64,000 bases of DNA from Anaspis maculata (Eukaryota > Arthropoda > Insecta > Coleoptera > Scraptiidae): positions 13,095,262 to 13,159,261 of the forward strand of contig OX421962.1 in NCBI GenBank assembly GCA_949128115.1. The letters run 5' to 3'. Below the pieces are notes generated by a model. It did no database searches. It was not told the origin of the DNA and saw nothing but the letters and a program-made list of their open reading frames with translations. Positions 32,738 to 44,752 of the stretch are shown here, piece by piece (the first letter of the stretch is position 1; each line of letters opens with the position of its first letter). The position numbers were made by a program, and so were the translations under genes.

Positions 32738-35052
32738 GCTCAGATGATACTATAGCACCGCGGAACAGTACTACAGTGAATGCTTTACGTCTGAAACATC
32801 CATCCTCGTCACGTGAGTTAGATTTTCCTGATCCACCAGAGCATGATGATCCCACTTTAGTTGTTTCGGAGGAGGAAGTGAAGAAAGCAATCAATAAATT
32901 TCAACCAGGTTCAGCTCCAGGTATTGACGGTATGCGCCCACAATTTCTTAAAGATATTATATCAACCTCTGCTGGAGAAGCCGGAAAAAAGGCAACCACG
33001 TCGATAACTCAGCTCTGCAATTTTCTTCTTTCTGGAAAAGCCAATGCAGAAATACTCCAAATTCTTTTTGGTGCATCATTATGTGCACTTGAAAAAAAAG
33101 ATTGGGGAATAAGGCCTATAGCAGTAGGTTGTACTTTACGCCGCCTCACTGCTAAACTTGCTTGCTTCAAATCGACAAATATCATTCACAGTCACCTTCA
33201 CCCTCATCAAATTGGCGTTGCGACAAAAAGAGGCAGTGAAGCTGGAATCCATACGTTACGAACTTACGTCCACAACAGAGAAAATTCAGGAAAAATAGTT
33301 GTTGAAGTTGACTTTGCTAACGCATTCAATTCTATTGAAAGAGATTCAATGCTACATCAAATCAAAAGCAAATTACCACTACTGTATCCCTTTTTACACC
33401 AATGTTACAGAAGACCATCTAATCTTTTTTTTGGAGAAGACATAATTCCATCAGAAATTGGAGCCCAACAAGGTGACCCATGCGGACCACTACTATTTAG
33501 TTTGACAATAAAGCCTATTATGGATTCACTACAATCAGAGATGAACATATGGTATTTGGACGACGCAACAATCGCAGATCAACCGGATACTGTTTTAAAA
33601 GACTTGAACCAAATCATCAAAATGGCAAAAGACATTGGTTTGAAAGTCAATACAAACAAATGTGAAGTTTATTTCTGCTCTACTGTAATTGATCAAAACA
33701 TCGTGACCAAATTTGAAAATATTTGCCCTGGCATAAAAATAGTTCCGAAAGATAAATTAGAAATACTAGGTTCGCCGATTTTCGAAGAATGTTATGAATC
33801 CCATTTTAAAAAAAGAATGGAGCAACTGAAACTTTTTACATCTCGGTTGGAAAAAATTAACTCACATATCGCCTACTACCTTTTGAAAAACTGCATATAC
33901 GTTCCAAAAATGATATATTCTCTTCGTACCTGTGCATTATGGAAATGTGAAAATTTACTAAATATTATGGATATTCATCTGAAATATACACTTAATTCAA
34001 TTATGAATGTCAATTTGACCGACATGCAATGGAAACAATCCACATTACCGGTTGCTTTAAGTGGTTTAGGGATACGAAAAATGGCTGACATTGCCTTGCC
34101 AGCATTTCTAAGTTCTGTATTTGGTGCACACGATCTTGTGTCTACTCTTCTCCCTATTAAGGACAATGAAGTTTGTGTTCACCTACAGCAAGAGAGTTTG
34201 GAAAAATGGTCGTCAAGGAATACCACCATCCCTGCAATCATGGACATTCAAAAAAGTTGGGACGATATAAATATGAAAAAAATTGTGGAAACTGAACTAA
34301 TACCAGAAACAACCGAAGATAAAGCTCGCTATTTGGCCTTATCATGTCAGGAGTCTGGCGGATGGTTACAAGCGGTCCCATCAAAACATATCGGTACTTT
34401 GATGGACGACCAAGTGTTTCAATGTTGTATTGGATTACGCCTAGGATGTCAACTATATCAGCAACATGTCTGTCACTGTGGAGCACTAGTTGACGAATCT
34501 GGATTCCACGGTCTTTCCTGCATTAAATGCAAAGGAAGGTTATCCAGACATAACGAACTGAACCTCATCATTCAACGAGCACTAACGTCGATCCAGATCC
34601 AGTCAACTTTGGAACCCAACGGTTTGTCTCGCAACGACGGAAAAAGACCAGACGGCGTGACTTTGGCTCCCTGGTCTAAAGGACAACGATTATTGTGGAA
34701 TGTTACTTGTGTGGATACCCTAGCACCATCACACCTGACACGAACATCTGTCAAAGCTGCTTCTGCTGCGGAACTTGCTTGCAAGCAGAAGCATGAAAAA
34801 TACTCAGATTTGAAAAACAACAATTTCCTGTTCATAGGACTAGCCTTTGAGACACTGGGGCCTTGGTGTGAAGATACAAAAAAATTTATAAATTTAATAG
34901 GGGGTTCCCTAAGAAAAAAATCTGGAGAATCGCGAGCTAGGGAATATCTCTCGCAGAGAATCTCAATTGCTGTGCAAAGAGGAAATGCTGCAAGCATTAG
35001 AGGAACTCTCCCAAATAATATGGAAATGGAAGAAATTTACAATTTATATTAA
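32738..35052 (+). CDS. R2-like reverse transcriptase with restriction-like endonuclease
   Basis: The frame is open from the frameshift at 32719 to TAA at 35050-35052, about 770 codons; it has no in-frame ATG near its start because it is the continuation of the upstream ORF. RT blocks seen are GSAPGIDGMRP, RPIAVGCTLRRLTAKL, VEVDFANAFNSIERDSM, GAQQGDPCGPLLF and the catalytic YLDD (residues 259-262 from 32776). The C-terminus has a cysteine/histidine motif, CHCGALVDESGFHGLSC, followed by KRPDG and LLWNVTCVDT, corresponding to the restriction-like (PD...D) endonuclease of R2-type elements. The second acidic position is N (WNVT), where D is expected, which may weaken cleavage. AT-rich codon use and a single break indicate a young copy. 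A polyadenylation signal AATAAA lies near 35090. The exact clade (R2, R4, Hero-like) is not assigned. Confidence 0.85.
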
Positions 35053-35312
35053 TTATTACATATTAACCACTTTTTATCATATATGTAAAAATAAAGTAAC
35101 ATGGATTCAGATAGACTGATCTCAAACGCATGCCGATCAAGTATGAAGTATTGACAGGCATTTGGCATATCTGTTGGCATACGTCACTTCAAATTAAGTC
35201 AGTCCCGTCCCGAGAATCAGCATCATCCATTTCTAAAGTGCTGTAATCGTCGTTATCCTGAAAATAAAAAATGGAACACAAAGAAGCCTGTTAAACAAGA
35301 AACCGATGAAAC
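35053..35312. other. R2-like 3' UTR and spacer
   Basis: AT-rich sequence with AATAAA near 35090. No A tail is obvious, so the 3' end of the retrotransposon is not fixed. Confidence 0.4.
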
Positions 35313-35771
35313 ATGCCCCGTCCCAAACCCAAATCGTCCACGTGGCTACAGAAGTCGCATCACTACAGAGTGTACAGAAGCCACAAGCCCGCATGGCTCC
35401 ACAGAGGCTCCAAACGGCAGCGCAACGATCTGCGCGACTATCTCCGGAACGAGGTCGACCGGCTGTTTTCCGGCCGCGCAGACCTCTTCAAGGGCACCAG
35501 CCGTCACACGTTCGAAGAAAGCGCCCTGGAGGGAATCTCCAACGAAGAGGCCATCTGCGGAATGGGGATGGAACGATGGATGGAAGATTCCCTGCTGGAA
35601 TGGTTGGTGCTGCAGGCGCTCGGCGACGATACGAACCACAAAGTCGAACGACAAGTTCAGCCTGGTAACGGACAGAAACAGCGACAAAAAAGTTTGCATG
35701 GCAAGCAGCTCAAGCGACTCGCACGCTGGGTGCGGCCACGACAGCGACGGCGACGACGAAAACAGCCATGA
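35313..35771 (+). CDS. GC-rich open frame of unknown function, probably frameshifted
   Basis: A 152-codon frame from ATG at 35313 in a GC-rich island. Residues 30-110 look like real protein (NDLRDYLRNEVDRLFSGRAD, later RWMEDSLLEWLVLQALGDD). After about residue 110 the natural continuation appears to be in another frame (NDKFSLVTDRNSDKKVCMAS, then CGHDSDGDDENSHEDCSACA, to about 35805), a Ser/Asp/His/Cys-rich tail. That implies one frameshift near 35640. The other two frames are also open but low in complexity. I do not recognise the family. It could be a retrocopy or an exon of a host gene. Confidence 0.4.
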   Translation: MPRPKPKSSTWLQKSHHYRVYRSHKPAWLHRGSKRQRNDLRDYLRNEVDRLFSGRADLFKGTSRHTFEESALEGISNEEAICGMGMERWMEDSLLEWLVLQALGDDTNHKVERQVQPGNGQKQRQKSLHGKQLKRLARWVRPRQRRRRRKQP

Positions 35772-35994
35772 AGATTGTTCGGCTTGCGCCCACCAGCACC
35801 ATCAGTGGATCACCATCGGCGCGGTTGCAAAATGTAACATCAAACTCGTTATTAAAGACCATGTAGGACGTCTATCACCTGAATTTAGTGAATAGATCAT
35901 AGAAATGCCACACTGAGGACCACAAAGCGCGTGGTAGACGAAGTAGTCATCAAACCGTCCAGAGCACAGGCATCGGGTAATAATACACCTGCAC
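35772..35994. other. Spacer
   Basis: Contains the last codons of the shifted tail noted above. No other feature seen. Confidence 0.35.
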
Positions 35995-36460
35995 CGGCGC
36001 ACAGTGCAGTGGGGTGAGAGTCGTGAGAGGTGAGACTGAACATATTCTGGAAGAATCTCTCAAACTTACAGAACTAGTACAAAATGAGCTAGTGAATTCA
36101 GGAAAACTAATGGAAAAATCATCTGAAAATGGGGTTGTTTTCAGGAGGTGGAAATTGAGCTTATTTAATTAAAATCTGAAACTTTCGATTCTCATAGCAC
36201 TTGACCTCTTGAATGAATAAATGATGAAAAATAAGGAATAAAATCTCATCTTAAAATTGGGATTGTTCTCAGGGGGTGGAAATTGAAGCAACTGAACAAA
36301 TCCGAAACTTTCAATTTTCGTAGCATTTGATCTTTTGAATGATGTAAAAAATCTCATCTGGAAATTGGGGTTGTTGTCAGGGGGTGGAAATTGAGCTTAC
36401 TGAATAAAAATCTGATACTTTCAATTTCCATACCACTTGACCTTTGAAAAAGTCATGTAT
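35995..36460. repeat. Tandem repeat array, three units, with CGGCGCACAGTG leader
   Basis: Three units of about 110-120 bp (about 36112-36230, 36240-36345, 36350-36450), each with AAAAATCTCATCTGAAAATT-like, GTTGTTNTCAGGGGGTGGAAA and TCTGAAACTTTCAATTTTC blocks. The leader GGCGCACAGTGCAGTGGGGT and a GAACTAGTACAAAATGAGCT block match 22769-22860. Same family as the array near 22769. Confidence 0.8.
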
Positions 36461-36761
36461 ATAGTCCCAGCGGTATAAGCAAGATTTCATAAAAATGGCT
36501 CTAATTGTGACAAAAGTGTGAAATTTGGTGTGTGGACTATTAAAAGCATTTAAAAGGTTTTACTGAACAATTTAGCAGGACAATTGACCGACTGCCACAC
36601 TTTTGTAGAATCTCTCGAGAATTTAGACCAAGCAATTATTACCCTCTTCTCCTGTACTGTCCTTTCTAATTACTTAGTGGGTTACCAAGTTATGTCTAAT
36701 GTAGAATTAGATCGATTTTCGAGTTGTAGGACCGGTACAACCAAGCAAGCAAAGAAACAAT
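36461..36761. other. Spacer
   Basis: No feature seen. Confidence 0.4.
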
Positions 36762-37704
36762 GGCCCGTATTCATATCCCCCTTTTAGCGTTAGAAGCGGT
36801 TTTAAAGATGCGCCTCTAACATTTCCGTATTCATACGTGGTTTTAGCGCGCCTCTATCATCACTTTAAACAGGCGTCTCTAAAGTCGTCTTAAAAGGGGA
36901 TGTTTAGAGACGCGTCTATTCATATGTCTCTTTTACGTGTCTTTAAGCGATTTTGGATGGTCTCACGCATGCGTCAAGTTAGATGGGATCCAAATGTGCC
37001 AACAGGCGTGTTTTGAGTCCATTTAACCTACAAGCTATGCTGTGTGTTCTTGGGAAGTGTAACGAAAATCACATTTTCTTTCTAAAATATTGATTTAATT
37101 GAATTAATGAAGCATGCCGCCGAAATGCAGGAAGTGCGCAATGCTCTGGATGTCCCTTTCGGTTATACTCCTTTACTATTCACTGTACTCAAGGCGGGGA
37201 CGACTTGCACAAAACAGTCGAAAGAGGTGTTCACTTGTTAAGTTAACAGATCCAGGCCGGTATCCTTGAAACTGTGGAAGAAACTCCCTGAAAGTTTTTT
37301 GCGAGGTTTCATGCAATACGCAGTACATCAATGTAACAAGAGTTGCCAGCACTTCCCTTTTGCCAGGCGGAGCTGCTCGGGGTAAATCACTAGACAAAGA
37401 AAACAGATCCAGCTGGGCCGTGATTGGTGTATGTATCTACTTTCTCTATCTAGTGATCTACCCGGAGCGGCTCCCGGCGCAAAACGAAAGCGGCTTGGGG
37501 TTCTTGCCTACCTGCGTCCACCTTCGGGTAGGTAGTTTTGAGTACATTTCACAACGTTGCCAAATCAACACCCCCTTTAGTTAGATGGGCCCTAACAGGA
37601 CGTAAAAGGTGGCCTATGAATACGACCGATTTTATCAGGTGGCCGAGCGCTTTTTGTTAGAGGCATGCTAAATGTGGCTTAAAAGTGGGATATGAATACG
37701 GGCC
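36762..37704. mobile_element. Harbinger-like element with GGCCCGTATTCATATCCC ends
   Basis: GGCCCGTATTCATATCCC at 36762 and the complement ending at 37704 (GGGATATGAATACGGGCC) are perfect inverted termini. Terminal repeats of this kind occur in PIF/Harbinger and ISL2EU-type MITEs. A further hairpin lies inside at about 37369-37473. No transposase is visible; the target duplication is uncertain. Confidence 0.7.
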
Positions 37705-38114
37705 TATATACATAACAAGCAATCACTATTACTTATCAGCAGTGAAAGCATAATTGGCTAGGATCATTTTTAAAAAAGTGATCTGGAAAGTGGTTCTAGA
37801 GGCAAGTCATGTTAAAGTTTGGCAACATATGTTTTAAGGGTATTTGGACCTCGCTAAATATGAAAACCATTGTTGCCAAGCCGAATTATGCATCGGAAGC
37901 CCGCAATGAGGGGGTGAAGGAAAGAGAAGACCAAAAATCATCATTTTCCACCAATTTTGATACCGGGACTGAGGCCTGTCATTATAGTGGAGTCGGTACG
38001 ATTTTTCTCGCTGCAAATTTGAGGAATGCAATGCCCTTTGGCATACATGTTCTCTGAAGATTTTCGAGCAATTTTTCTCGAGGCGATTTTTCAAATTTCC
38101 GTGCAGAGGCCGTA

Positions 38115-41100
38115 TACAGGGTGAAATATAAAAATAATGTAAAAGTTTGTATTTCATGAACCAGACCAGGTAGAATTATGCGAGTATCGTCATAAGATGC
38201 TCAATTTCAAAATGAAAAAGGTGCAATGAGCAGTTCTGACAGCTCTACCATATTTGCTGAAAAATCATGAAAAAACAGAAAATTGTCAAAAAAATGATTT
38301 TTTCAAATAAATCAGTCATTTTTCAAAGCATTGGAGTACAACTTGGTATTTCTACCATAACTCATGTTTCAAATGATATGTGGTGAAAAGTATCAATCTA
38401 GTAATGCTATTTTCAAAAATAAGACTGTCAACTTTTTTTTTCTTGTGATCGCCATCTTACGTCTCACCATAGCTGAATGGTTTCAACAGTGAGTGGTAAT
38501 CATTAGAATGACGTCATGGAACAATTCAAGTGGGTAAAAGACGACCTCACATAGAGCAATAGCTTCTTCGCCGAGAAAAGAAGTGCACTCGATTTTCTGC
38601 TTTTCACAGAATTTTATCGCTCACGATGGCTGATGTGACCATGGGATGGGTGAGATAGCTATGGTGTTATGGTGCGTGATTGTTTGTTAGATGGTTCGCC
38701 AAAATTCATGGCCGCAAGTTGAGTGGTTTGTGTTTAGTGGCTTTTTAAACAAAATATGTGCCACTTTTTCACGAAAAATACAAAAATAAACAGGGTGTCG
38801 TATGTATCTTATACCTCATTGTGAAAAACCTGCCGAAGGAATTTTTGCGATTATTAGTGGATATGCTTCTTATAGATATATTTGGTGGTCACCGACTTCA
38901 AAAAGTGATAAAGATGCATCAAAGTACTCTGGGGTGGACGTGAAAGATGTTATTGCAGTTGAAAATTTAAAAAAGTACGAGAGAGAAATCTCTATTTCTG
39001 TTCACCACTTTGTGGAAATCTGCATGGGAATAGGCACAATTGGTTCTGGGACTGGTTCTTTTCGAAATAAATGTGTCATTAACTCATCAAACCACTGGTA
39101 TCTTATGTGACTGCACATCCCTGTTGTAAATGCACATGCAAAACCATAAAAAAAACAGAACCTGGATTTTTTTATGGTTTCAGATGTGTTCAGTGTAGGT
39201 TTTTGTCCGGTGTAATTCCCATCTAAAATGTTGAAATTCCATCTAAGCTTGAAGTTGACCGCTCGGGAAAGTAGGGGTAGTTGTTCTCGACGTTCTCGTC
39301 GGCAAGAGGCTGAGACCCTTCGTCTACCATCCAGTTGGAAATAATTCTTACGAAATGACGACATTACGAGCGACCTTTTCGACTTGCTAGCCCTTGACTT
39401 CTTGAAGAACTTTGAACAATTACATATAGTGACCAATGTTCGTGACGTGATAGAATCAAACTCGGCAGTAGGGACAGCCCTAGCCGGCTAACTCTGCACT
39501 ATCGAGAAAGCAGATGGACGATGGACGCATCATTAGTCATGCAGAAGATATGACTTTTCTTGAGCTACATGGATGATTGTTTGTACTGTTGATTCCGATG
39601 TAATTGAAGAATTGTAGATACTTCGGGTCCTCGCAATTCGCAAACGGTGAAAGAAAATATCTACACCGAAAGTACAATCACATCGAAATCAACAGTACAA
39701 ACAATAAACGATGTACCTCCAAAAAAAGTCATATCTTTTGCATGGCCAAGATGCGTCCATCTGCTTGCTCGATAGTGCACAGTTAGCCGGCTAGGGCTGT
39801 TTCTGCTGCCGAGTTTGATTCTATCACGTCACAAACATTGGTCACTATATGTAATTGTTCGAAGTTCTTCAAGGAGTCAAGGGCTAGCAAGTCGAAAAGG
39901 TCACTCTTAATGTCGTCATTTCGTAAGAATTATTTCTAACTAGATGGTAGACGAAGGGTCTCAGCCACCTGCCGACGAGAGCGTCAAGAACAAACTACCT
40001 ACCTTCTCTTTTCCGAGCGGTCAACTTCAAGCTTAGATGGGATTTCAACATTTTAGATAGGAATTACACCGGACAAGAACCTATACTAAACACATCTGAA
40101 ACCATAAATAATCCAGGTTCTGTTTTTTTTTTATGGTTTCGCATGTGCGTTTACAACAGAGATGTGCAGTCACATAAGATACCAGTGGTTTATCATTGAA
40201 ACCAGAAATATACAATGGTATAGATATTTAGGTACCTAGGTAGGTTTTGCTGCTGACCGAAAAGACATGATTGTCTTCATAATTACCGTTTTCAGCATGT
40301 TCAGTGGCATAGTTGATGACACATTTATTTCGAAAAGAACCAGTCCCAGAACCAATTGTGCCTATTCCCATGCAGATTTCCACAAAGTGGTGAACAGAAA
40401 TGGAGATTTCTCTCTCGTACTTTTTAAAATTTTCAACTGCAATAACATCTTTCACGTCCACCCCAGAGTACTTGGATGCATCTTTATCACTTTTTGAAGT
40501 CGGTGACCACCAAATATATCTATAAGAAGCATATCCACTAATAATCGCAAGAATTCCTTCGGCTAGTTTTTCACAATGAGGTATAAGATACATACGACAC
40601 CCTGTTTATTTTTGTATTTTTCGTAAAAAAGTGGCACATATTTCGTTTGAAAAGCCACTAAGCACAAACCACTTGACTTGCGGCCATGAATTTTGGCAAA
40701 CCATCTAACAAACAATCACGCACCATAACACCATAGCTATCTCATCCATCCCATGGTCACATCAGCCATCGTGAGCGATAAAATTCTGTGAAAAGCAGAA
40801 AATCGAGTGCACTTCTTTTCTCGGCGAAGAAGTTATTGCTCTATGTGAGGTCGTCTTTTACCCACTTGAATTGTTCCATGACGTCATTCTAATGATTACC
40901 ACTCACTGTTGAAACCATTCAGCTATGGTGAGACTCAAGATGGCGATCACAAGAAAAAAAAAGTTGACAGTCTTATTTTTGAAAGTAGCATTACTAGATT
41001 GATACTTCCCACCACATATCATTTGAAACATGAGTTATGGTAGAAATACCAAGTTGTACTCCAATGCTTTGAAAAATGACTGATTTATTTGAAAAAATCA

Positions 41101-41281
41101 TTTTTTTGACAATTTTCCGTTTTTTTCATGATTTTTCAGAAAATATGATAGAACTGTCAGAACTGCTCATTGCACCTTTTTCATCTTGAAATTGGGCATC
41201 TTATGACGATACTCGCATAATTCTACCTGGTCTGGTTCATGGAATACAAACTTTTACATTTTTTTTATATTTCACCCTGTA
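38115..41281. mobile_element. Element Z: foldback at the dyad of Y
   Basis: TACAGGGTGAAATATAAAAA at 38115 and its complement ending CACCCTGTA at 41281, with TA at 38113-38114 and 41282-41283. Its arms continue to the insertion point of W (CACGAAAAATACAAAAA-TA on the left, the complement on the right). Confidence 0.75.
38789..40606. mobile_element. Element W: innermost foldback at the dyad of Z
   Basis: AACAGGGTGTCGTATGTATC at 38789 and its complement ending CACCCTGTT at 40606, flanked by TA on both sides. The arms are highly similar; each contains the same roughly 90-codon open frame (38802 plus strand, 40593 minus strand, MYLIPHCEK...) with three differences. The right arm has an extra segment of about 115 bp near 40190-40310. 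Confidence 0.75.
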
Positions 41282-41572
41282 TACGGCCTCTGCACGGAAA
41301 TTTGAAAAATCGCCTCGAGAAAAATTGCTCGAAAATCTTCAGAGAACATGTATGCCAAAGGGCATTGCATTCCTCAAATTTGCAGCGAATAATGGATTTT
41401 ACGAACGTACCGACTCCACTATTAATGTGGAGTAAATTACATCGTATCTTGATAAACTGAGGTCTTATACTATCATCTTGACATGATTACTGTCAAAATT
41501 TCCAGAGGGGGGCGACTAGTGGACGGAATATTGACCGTGTAGATGATTCTTCTTTTCTCTTGATTTTGAGTA

Positions 41573-44500
41573 TACAGGGTGGTCCAGGTTTTAGTCGACA
41601 AACTTTGCAGGCTGATAGAGGATGAAAAGAGAAGTCGACTCACCCCAAAAAGTACATATCTAAAATGCATATTAAAAAAGTTACAGGCCTTCAAAGTTGC
41701 AGGAAAAAATTGTTTTTTTCTTGATAACTTTTGAACAGCTTGACCGATGTCGCTCAAATTTTGCACATATGGTTAACAAACACGTCTCCAGTGATTTCTT
41801 GATTTTTTTTTAATCAGAATGACGCAGTGTTGTAGATATTTTGCCACTGGATATTTTGGAAAACCGTTGAAAGTATTGAATTTGGCGTTCAATTCTGAAG
41901 AGAAAATTGGCGTGTTATTGCTACATTTGGAGCAGCGGTTTCGGAGATATTTGTGTTTAAAGGTTCAAAAACACCGAATTACGCAAATGTTTCAAAATTC
42001 GAGCAAGCTTTGATCAAATAACTTTCAACTTTTTTTTCAATTTAAAGTTTATTAATCCATAATTTAGCACATGAAAAATCGAAAACTGGTTGTGAGAATT
42101 CATAATTTCAGTAACGTGACCAATAAGAAACAAAGGGCCCCTGGTTCTTGTTCTTACTAAACTTCCCAACTATCAGTGAGTGAATAGGTACTGTGGCAGA
42201 ACGGCTTAGAATGATAAAATAAAGGGGAATGAAATATTTGGGAATAAAATTAGATTTACGGGCGATATAGGAAAGGAAAGAAATTGGGTTGAGGAATGCG
42301 AAATATATCGATTTTTGCCGGCCAGCATCGGAACCGGATGCAGGCAAAAGGCATCGACGTTTGTAGGCCAGAGGGTTGTGACGGGAGACGGGGTGTGGGG
42401 AAATAAGAGAGGTCCAAGAACAGGAGCGGGGAGATGAGATTCGAGTGGTAAGAGTCGAGCACACCGGGTGTATTTTGCTGGAAGAAAACTAATATTTTTC
42501 AAGAAGAATAAATTAAGAAAAGTGCTAAAACACTGTGATAGATTTGTAGTACATCAGTGATGTGAAAGGAAAACATTAAGGCAAGTCTGATTTCTATTGT
42601 AATCGAATGCGAATGGTTTAAATGAGGTTGAAGTAATTGTTTTGGTTTAAAAAAATGATAGTAGGTTTTGTTTGATCTTTTGAACAGCCATGATAAGCGT
42701 CAAGCCAATTTGAATTCTTTGTAATTGCTCTGAGCTTTTAAAATGCGGCCCCTTGTTTTCAGATAACTACCTTCCAGATGCAAGAAAAAGGGTGAAACCT
42801 CAGCAACCCTTTTAAGAGATTTGGCTTCTGACAGAGCATGATTTTGTAGACTCTATTAGCTGAGACAAGCACTAGCAGTATTTATGCAAATCAAACCTGG
42901 GCAAAATCTCGATTACGCGTTATCTTCCCCCATAGAATAAGATATTTAACCCTTTCGCGCGACAAAGAATTTAAAGGCATGAGGCCGAGTTTCCAAAGAG
43001 AAACCCCTTGAGTAATGCTAAGAAAATTCAGTGTCGTTTCGAAACACTTCAAGATAAGAAATGAACGAGACATAAAATCAAATTTGCAGGCTAATTAATT
43101 AGAGGCTCATTGCGATGACTTGTATTTCGTATTGTAAATTTGTGTAATGGTATTGAACCTAGCATGAAACAGATCTGCTGATAAGTCTTTGAATTAGAGA
43201 CTATCGCACCAGCTGGATATAAAATCTATGGAATGTCAACACTCAAATTTTATGTAAACTATTTGATCAACAATTAAAAATAATGGCTGTAAATTCGAAA
43301 GATCAAGACAAGACTCAGTGAACAACAATCTCTCTCTAAGTACAATTAAACAGGAAAGATTTCTTCTCGTACCAGGGCGAATGGGAGAAAGGGGAGAAAG
43401 GGTTGAAACAAAAACTGGAAAAAGGATTATTGAATTATGCAGGGAATTAAACTCAAGTGTACTAGGAAATGGCTTCACTTATAATTCTGAAAATTGGGAA
43501 GAATGAGAATGGAATTAATTCGCAAGGGTTGAACAAATTCATCGTAGGATTGCACACGGTATTAGGATGTACTTTTCTTTCAGAAACCGAATGTAAACTG
43601 AATTAAACAATTCCGAACGCTAGCTGAATGTCAGCACGTCAGGAAATTATAAAATGAATAATTAAGGTGAATTTAATTAAGTTGGCGATGATTGATTAAT
43701 TTGTAATAAAGAAGAGGTGTGGTTGAATGACTTTGTTTATTCTTTCAATATTTATTCAATTCATTCCCTTTAAGAAAAACGTGAGGTTACTACTAGAGTA
43801 GGCTTGAGGTATTAGCACGACGTGAAGCTGAGGTAGATGTAATCGGGTTAAATAACTTAGGTAAAGGTAAAATAAAATCTACGGCACAACGAAATACGAC
43901 TTAGGGTAATTAGACGCATCACAGCTTAATTAATTTAATGTAGGGAAGGAGGGGATATCACAAAATTGGGGCCGGTGACGAGGTTTATCACAAAATGTTA
44001 TCGTGAGGTTGGGATGTTACAAAATAGTTGTCGTGACTCAGAATTTTACAGTAGGTGCCATGACTTTAGGATAATTTACAGTTGGTGTCCAATGACCAGG
44101 ATTGTTAGTAAGTGGTGCAGTGACCAGGGATAATTACAGTACCTACCTATTGAATATTTAATTGTTGCTTAAATTATGAATTTTCACAACCAATTTTCAA
44201 TTTCTCGAGCTGAATTTTGGATCAATAAACTTTAAATTGAAAAAAAAGTTGAAAGTTGATGGATCAAAGCTTGCTCGAATTTTGAAACATTTGCGTAATT
44301 CGGTGTTTTTGAACCTTTAAACACACATATCTCCGAAACCGCTGCTCCAAATGTAGCAATAACACGCCAATTTTCTCTTCAGAATTGAACTCCGAATTCA
44401 ATACTTTTAACGGTTTCCCAAAATATTCAGTGGCGTAGAAAGTAGGGGGGTAAGAGGGTTAGTACCCCCCCATATCTACGGCACTGCGTCATTCTGTCAG

Positions 44501-44749
44501 AATGTTTTTCAAGAAATCACTGGAGACGTATTTGTTACCCATATGTGCAAAATTTGAGCGACATCGGTCAAGCTGTTCAAAAGTTATCAAGAAAAAAGCA
44601 ATTTTTTTCTGCAACTTTGAAGGCCTGTAACTTTTTTAATATGCATTTTAGATATGTACTTTTTGGGGTGAGTCGACTTCTTTTTCTATCCTCTATCAGC
44701 CTGCAAAGTTTGTCGACTAAAACCTGGACCACCCTGTATATACAGTCCG
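41573..44749. mobile_element. Element V1 (TACAGGGTGGTCCAGG type) with inserted LTR
   Basis: TATACAGGGTGGTCCAGGTT at 41573 onward and the complement ending CACCCTGTATA at 44749 bound arms of about 600 bp. The loop is interrupted by the 1.95-kb LTR-like sequence at 42192-44138. A second, uninterrupted copy is V2 (46213-47457). Confidence 0.75.
42192..44138. mobile_element. Candidate solo LTR, 1947 bp, 4-bp target duplication
   Basis: The segment begins TGTGGCAGAACGGC and ends GGGATAATTACA, giving TGT...ACA termini as in LTRs of Ty3/gypsy-type elements. It is flanked by GTAC on both sides (42188-42191 and 44139-44142), and V2 shows the empty site AATAGGTACCTATT. No gag-pol is present, so it is best read as a solo LTR formed by recombination. 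Near its right end a degenerate repeat of roughly 25-30 bp (GTTGGTGTCCAATGACCAGG type) recurs five or six times (43960-44138). Orientation is undecided. Confidence 0.75.
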
Positions 44750-44752
44750 TTT

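Larger units (their letters stand above)
37986..41420. mobile_element. Element Y: concentric palindrome in the left arm of X
   Basis: AGTGGAGTCGGTACG (37986-38000) and its exact complement (41406-41420) delimit a palindrome centred near 39640-39700. Element Z is inserted at the exact centre of Y: Y sequence on the two sides of Z reads AGAGGCCG-TA-CGGCCTCT when joined. Confidence 0.75.
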
